The notes beneath the pieces were generated by a model that was given only the letters and a program-made list of their open reading frames with translations, ran no database searches and was not told the DNA's origin. The position numbers were made by a program, and so were the translations under genes. DNA of 14,790 bases from Planctomycetota bacterium (GTDB taxonomy: Bacteria; Planctomycetota; Phycisphaerae; Sedimentisphaerales; Anaerohalosphaeraceae), in assembly GCA_003644175.1 (NCBI GenBank), contig QNBS01000017.1, positions 1-14,790 of the forward strand. The letters are read 5' to 3'. Positions 12,801-14,790 of the stretch are shown in pieces; position 1 is the stretch's first letter; each line of letters starts with the position of its first letter.

Positions 12801-14790
12801 CCGGCCGTCAATTTCATCGATCGGTTCTATATCAACATCTGCAAAACCATAACCGGAGAAGTAGAAAACAAGAACGTCGTCGCTGTCGAGCTTTTCCGAA
12901 AGCTGCCGGAGAACCAACCGAATCGCCGGCTTGGTGGCTTGACTGTCGGTCAGGGTATAGATATTGTCTTCATCCCAGTCAAGACCTTCGGCAAGCCTGG
13001 CGCTAAGCTCATACGCATCACGAGCGGCATAAGGGAATTCGATAATCTGGCCGAACAAATCGTAATAATCCGATATTCCTACGATCACTGCGTAATATTC
13101 AGTACCTGCTTCGACATACGCGGCTGTAACTTCCTTGTCGGAATTCATTGTCGCAACGTTCGTTGCGTCCACAATAGTTCCGTCGTCAACACCCGTCCAC
13201 TTCACCTGGAATCCGTCCGGAGGCTCAGTTACAGTCATCTCGACAACCGTGCCCGGTTCATACACGTACATGGTCTCGCCGCCGACTTCCACCTCAATGC
13301 CCGAAGGATTGAGTTCGACAAGTTCGGGCTCAAAGTCCGGCAGAAGTTCAGGGTCCCAGTCAAGGTTTACATCAAGGGTGTAGCCAATGCTTTCAAATTC
13401 AACGATAACGGTCTTGTTGCCGTCCATCGTCACAATGTTGTTGGGTTCATGGCGCAAATCATCGTCCGTATTCGTCCAGACCGAGTGATATCCGGGCGGC
13501 GGCGGCTCCACGGTCAACCTGACCTGGGTAAGTTGATTGTATATCGGGCCGGCCGGATCCCGGGTAATCACAGGATCAAAGCCCGGCAGCATGAACGGAT
13601 CGACAATTGCAAAGTAGTCAAGTCTGTACCGCTTGACCTCCGTTTCAAACGGCAGGTGATGAAACCCAAGGTCAAGCGCCTTTTCGTCATATATCCCTTC
13701 ATCAAACTTTTTGCTGTCGGATCGCGTGGTATACGCTTCCATGCCGAAGTCTATGGCCAGACGATTCTGTTCGACATTGTGGATGTAATCAACACACCGA
13801 CTGCGTTCAATCTGGCCGGCGTCCGGCTCGCTGAGGAAGTAATCGCCCACCATCAGCGGATCGTCCATGATGTTGAACGTATCGACATCCCATTCCTGAC
13901 TGTTCGGATCCCAGCCGCGGAGTATGCAGCCTTCGTCAACGTAGATAGGCATGCTGCTCAGATTGGCGATCGCCGCACCAAGATTCACCCTCGGCTTTGT
14001 GATCGCCACCTTCGTATCGGTTATCGGCACACCGGTTGCAATCAGCAGGTTCCTGACCTCTACCGGCGTAAGGTATCTGTCGGTCTTGTCCAGAGCGGCG
14101 GCCTGGATACTCGCCACACAACCTGCCGCAAACGGAGTCGCCGACGATGTGCCGTTAAAGTTCGGGATGTAATCGCCCGGGACATAACCGGCGAGACCGA
14201 CCATATCTGTCGTGTACATCGGATCGGCCGGAGCAAGTATATCCAGCAGTTCGGCCGTATTCGAGTACCCGGTCACCATATCGGTTGTGTCAAAGACGGC
14301 GCCGACGGAGATCACTTTGCTCATCGCCGACGGGTGTGAAATGCCTTGACCGGCAAATCCGTCATTGCCGGAAGCTGCAAGTATGGTAATCCCCGCCATG
14401 TCCAGAGTATTCGCCGCCGCGGTGAGAGCCGGCACAAAGGCGTCAGCGGCGGCGGCGTTGTTGAACGGCAGACCTGTGAAACCCCAACTGTTGCTGACGA
14501 CCATAATCGGATTTTGCGGGTCGCTGTTCTTGTTGGTCACACACCAGTCCCATGAGGCAATGCCCGCTGCTATGGACATTCCTCCAAAGTCATTCGCCAT
14601 TTTCAATGCATACAGTTTGGCGCCGTAGGCAACACCGCCGATATAATCGCCTACCGTACCGAGATCGCCGGCGGCAATACCGGCACAGGCCGTGCCGTGG
14701 GCGCTGGTGGCGGGCATCGGGTCGGGATCGTTCATGCCGAAGTCGTAACCGCCGACGACCTTGTTGTTCGGGAAGCCTCCGCCGCCCAGA
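8718..14790 (-). CDS. Giant secreted subtilisin-like multidomain protein (5' end outside window)
   Basis: At least 2023 residues are visible; the open frame runs past the internal ATG at 14735 to the window edge, where LGGGGFPNNKVVGGYDFG precedes it, so the signal peptide and catalytic Asp are off-window. Domains in order: an S8 protease (to about 13950) with His in HGTACAG (14697-14699), oxyanion Asn in SGNDG (14364-14366) and Ser in GTSSATP (14145-14147); an isolated beta-helix-cap module (13647-13878); two InlB-B-like repeats (about 13100-13640, with VTMDGNKTV); a caspase-fold domain lacking its catalytic pair (12330-13100); a right-handed beta-helix (about 10250-12210); a second cap (10036-10251); a dockerin-like module (9837-10016); and three FN3-like modules. 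Export to the surface or outside is inferred from this layout. The S8 part is probably active. Substrate and physiological role are unknown. Confidence 0.9.
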   Translation of the reverse strand, partial: LGGGGFPNNKVVGGYDFGMNDPDPMPATSAHGTACAGIAAGDLGTVGDYIGGVAYGAKLYALKMANDFGGMSIAAGIASWDWCVTNKNSDPQNPIMVVSNSWGFTGLPFNNAAAADAFVPALTAAANTLDMAGITILAASGNDGFAGQGISHPSAMSKVISVGAVFDTTDMVTGYSNTAELLDILAPADPMYTTDMVGLAGYVPGDYIPNFNGTSSATPFAAGCVASIQAAALDKTDRYLTPVEVRNLLIATGVPITDTKVAITKPRVNLGAAIANLSSMPIYVDEGCILRGWDPNSQEWDVDTFNIMDDPLMVGDYFLSEPDAGQIERSRCVDYIHNVEQNRLAIDFGMEAYTTRSDSKKFDEGIYDEKALDLGFHHLPFETEVKRYRLDYFAIVDPFMLPGFDPVITRDPAGPIYNQLTQVRLTVEPPPPGYHSVWTNTDDDLRHEPNNIVTMDGNKTVIVEFESIGYTLDVNLDWDPELLPDFEPELVELNPSGIEVEVGGETMYVYEPGTVVEMTVTEPPDGFQVKWTGVDDGTIVDATNVATMNSDKEVTAAYVEAGTEYYAVIVGISDYYDLFGQIIEFPYAARDAYELSARLAEGLDWDEDNIYTLTDSQATKPAIRLVLRQLSEKLDSDDVLVFYFSGYGFADVDIEPIDEIDGRDEYLITYEYDGIRDDELGQMLAEFATDNYVVLIETDFSAGQIDGISSSPVGAYELPESVQLQFTNSIASEAGLSFSGDEDSEPLPQDLNRNEAGVVLTACGVDEMAFYSDDLRHGVFTYYLLRAIEGGADRLGDNSGYVSAEEAYDYLAPKVVSYISDMVDIGNLPPGTTQGSRIYDADDESDIDILDVDPPDTEPRTWYVPGDADRIQGAVDNARDGDVIVLTAGTYRGGAVIIDKAVTITSTNPDDPDVVAGTVIDLSGTNANFAIYFTANAGPETVINGITIAANGWFRYIVGSSNGFDGGDIFSAGLIIGSGASPTIKNCVITGFEIHAGRGGDGDEDDTNFFDGDGGDGGNAYGGGVCCLAESSPTFINTTITDCHAYGGDGGNGANANEFNFGGGRGGWGGWARGGGVFVGELAEPQFIHCTISNCTATGGNGGNGGDGGEVNDIPYPPGYGGSWSNVFYYPWQLLGQEGDYTLYSAYGGGVYCSAESKSRFVDCTISGNTTQGGFSGLGGEVGDGALAPGMTISGGRIYPFEIYEIPSFGGGLYCAPDSIVEFEGGEISSNVAPKPGTVPVIDPALGYGGGIVLDDTETATFKDCLISGNEASIGGGVYWHGNALRVEDCNIMDNLAYNGGGIYGLRGDAVIEGGFVHGNFAGATETDPEQVVGRGGGIHLASVTADIRNLQLFDNQANTSGGGLYLTGAEPQISTINNCLFVNNKAGRDGGGVSSNWFAQPEIANCTFANNWATGYFGFINVADPNEIPQSGAGELDFAALGGGLYCGYESQVDVIHSIFKGNYAPNGRQLAVGTGFEFDPRPGKLDVSYSNVQGGQGEPAVLVEEDCDLIWSNNILDDPMFVIGPLGGFYLSQIAAGQDEDSPCVNAGRDPASETGMDKYTTRSDDAFETFDTGKVDMGFHYPLKLTMAACKVCDLVFDGVVDMKDMASFALVWLDQCTEPEWCGGADINTDKGVNVFDLLIFATCWLAEDTPAPAPNPAEWDMAPQSVGPGVGAIEMSAKVALDAWWGDHVEYYFECRTDSDYDSGWRQNYDPTDSATYVANPEYYENTGLDPDGETDYTYRVRVRDGRGNMTDWSLPKSTVAGNELDPPQPNPAQWDIMPYAISGTALRMVAYRPIIPGEEVSPFDDGSLEYRFRYTDAAGVNAGAGDGYSSGTAENPWQQSHDPAGANYTPAPHIFEPDGLTPLANYYYRVSVRDKFGNETAESVVALGVPDPAVVDFNPPLPDPPLWQDPPQQFTWVNPTSGLTEYWHWMSVQAVADAEGNGEEYYFECLDGGGIYDSGWLNAVNLSLDPAGLPATGPNIYYVQVSAPNSHFRYRVRTQDQSPNQNTGGWNTVLTVP
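9837..10016 (-). other. Dockerin-like module within the giant protein
   Basis: Two EF-hand-like calcium loops are visible: DLVFDGVVDMKDMASFALVWL and ADINTDKGVNVFDLLIFATCWL, separated by a Cys-containing linker (CTEPEWC). The arrangement is that of planctomycete dockerin-type modules. Unusually it is not terminal; three FN3-like modules follow it. A cohesin partner is not visible in the window. Confidence 0.7.
10036..12210 (-). repeat. Beta-helix coil repeats with glycine-rich inserts
   Basis: After the opener WYVPGDADRIQGAVDNA and VIVLTAGTYRGGAVI, coils of roughly 25-60 residues repeat a pattern like YGGGVYC-AES-P-F-x-x-C-T-I-x-x-C-x-A. This is the parallel right-handed beta-helix of pectate-lyase-like proteins. 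Between 11330 and 11800 several coils carry long loops made almost entirely of Gly, Asp and Asn (GGDGGNGANAN, GGRGGWGGWARGGG). At DNA level these appear as GCC/ACC-rich imperfect repeats on the plus strand. The block ends with the FYLSQIAAGQ...YTTRSD...MGFHY cap. Confidence 0.8.
12330..13100 (-). other. Pseudocaspase (C14-like) domain within the giant protein
   Basis: The segment starts EYYAVIVGISDYYDL and continues YAARDAYELSARLAEGL, DDVLVFYFSGYG and YVVLIETDFSAGQ. It ends with LTACGVDEMAFYSD, GVFTYYLLRAIEGGA and EEAYDYLAPKV, which match the order of conserved blocks in caspase/metacaspase-like C14 peptidases. The usual SGHG is SGYG (Tyr codon 12849-12851) and the usual D-x-C-[FH]-S-G is E-T-D-F-S-A-G (Asp codon 12693-12695). 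Both catalytic residues are therefore replaced and the domain is predicted to be non-catalytic. Confidence 0.8.

Noticed and set aside
12621..14339. A 572-codon open frame on the plus strand opposite the giant protease gene
   Set aside because: It is fully antisense to a frame with clear S8, InlB-B and caspase-like motifs. It shows no domain motif of its own and has no ribosome-binding site; length is explained by the codon bias of the real gene.

Overview
The window looks like a chromosomal piece of a planctomycete, most likely of class Phycisphaerae (Sedimentisphaerales-like). This is an inference. It rests on the giant secreted protein at the right end, which carries a dockerin-like module with 'F..WL' helices, beta-helix caps ending in YTTRSD...MGFH, and FN3-like modules opening with a P-x-P-x-x-W signature. 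It also fits the mix of pyruvoyl-type arginine decarboxylase, agmatinase and a deoxyhypusine-synthase homologue. There are no rRNA, tRNA, CRISPR or transposase genes.

Left part (1-2955): a short 20-bp tandem repeat, then a tight minus-strand operon read right to left: trxA (thioredoxin), pdaD (arginine to agmatine), speB (agmatine to putrescine), and a deoxyhypusine-synthase-like enzyme that is probably a homospermidine synthase. A near-consensus sigma-70 promoter precedes trxA. The last three genes form a complete arginine-to-polyamine route.

Middle (2956-6325): a 500-bp divergent intergenic region with a hairpin-rich element of unknown identity, then a plus-strand type V autotransporter of 986 codons. 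It has a signal peptide, a beta-solenoid passenger and a C-terminal 12-strand-type barrel ending in Phe. It is visibly more AT-rich than its neighbours.

Right-middle (6328-8543): an overlapping minus-strand operon of trpS, a DUF2007-family small protein and scpA, which ends 2 bp from the convergent autotransporter. trpS is split by a one-base frameshift at about 7764; restoring one A gives a normal-length tryptophanyl-tRNA synthetase.

Right part (8622-14790): a single giant minus-strand gene whose 5' end lies beyond the window. It encodes a secreted multidomain protein. In order from the N-terminus these are a subtilisin-like S8 protease with visible His, Asn and Ser; an isolated beta-helix-cap module; two InlB-B-like repeats; a caspase-fold domain whose catalytic His and Cys are replaced by Tyr and Asp; a right-handed beta-helix with glycine-rich inserts; a second cap; a dockerin-like module; and three FN3-like modules. 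A strong intrinsic terminator follows it. The pseudocaspase between a protease and a beta-helix is the most unusual object in the window.
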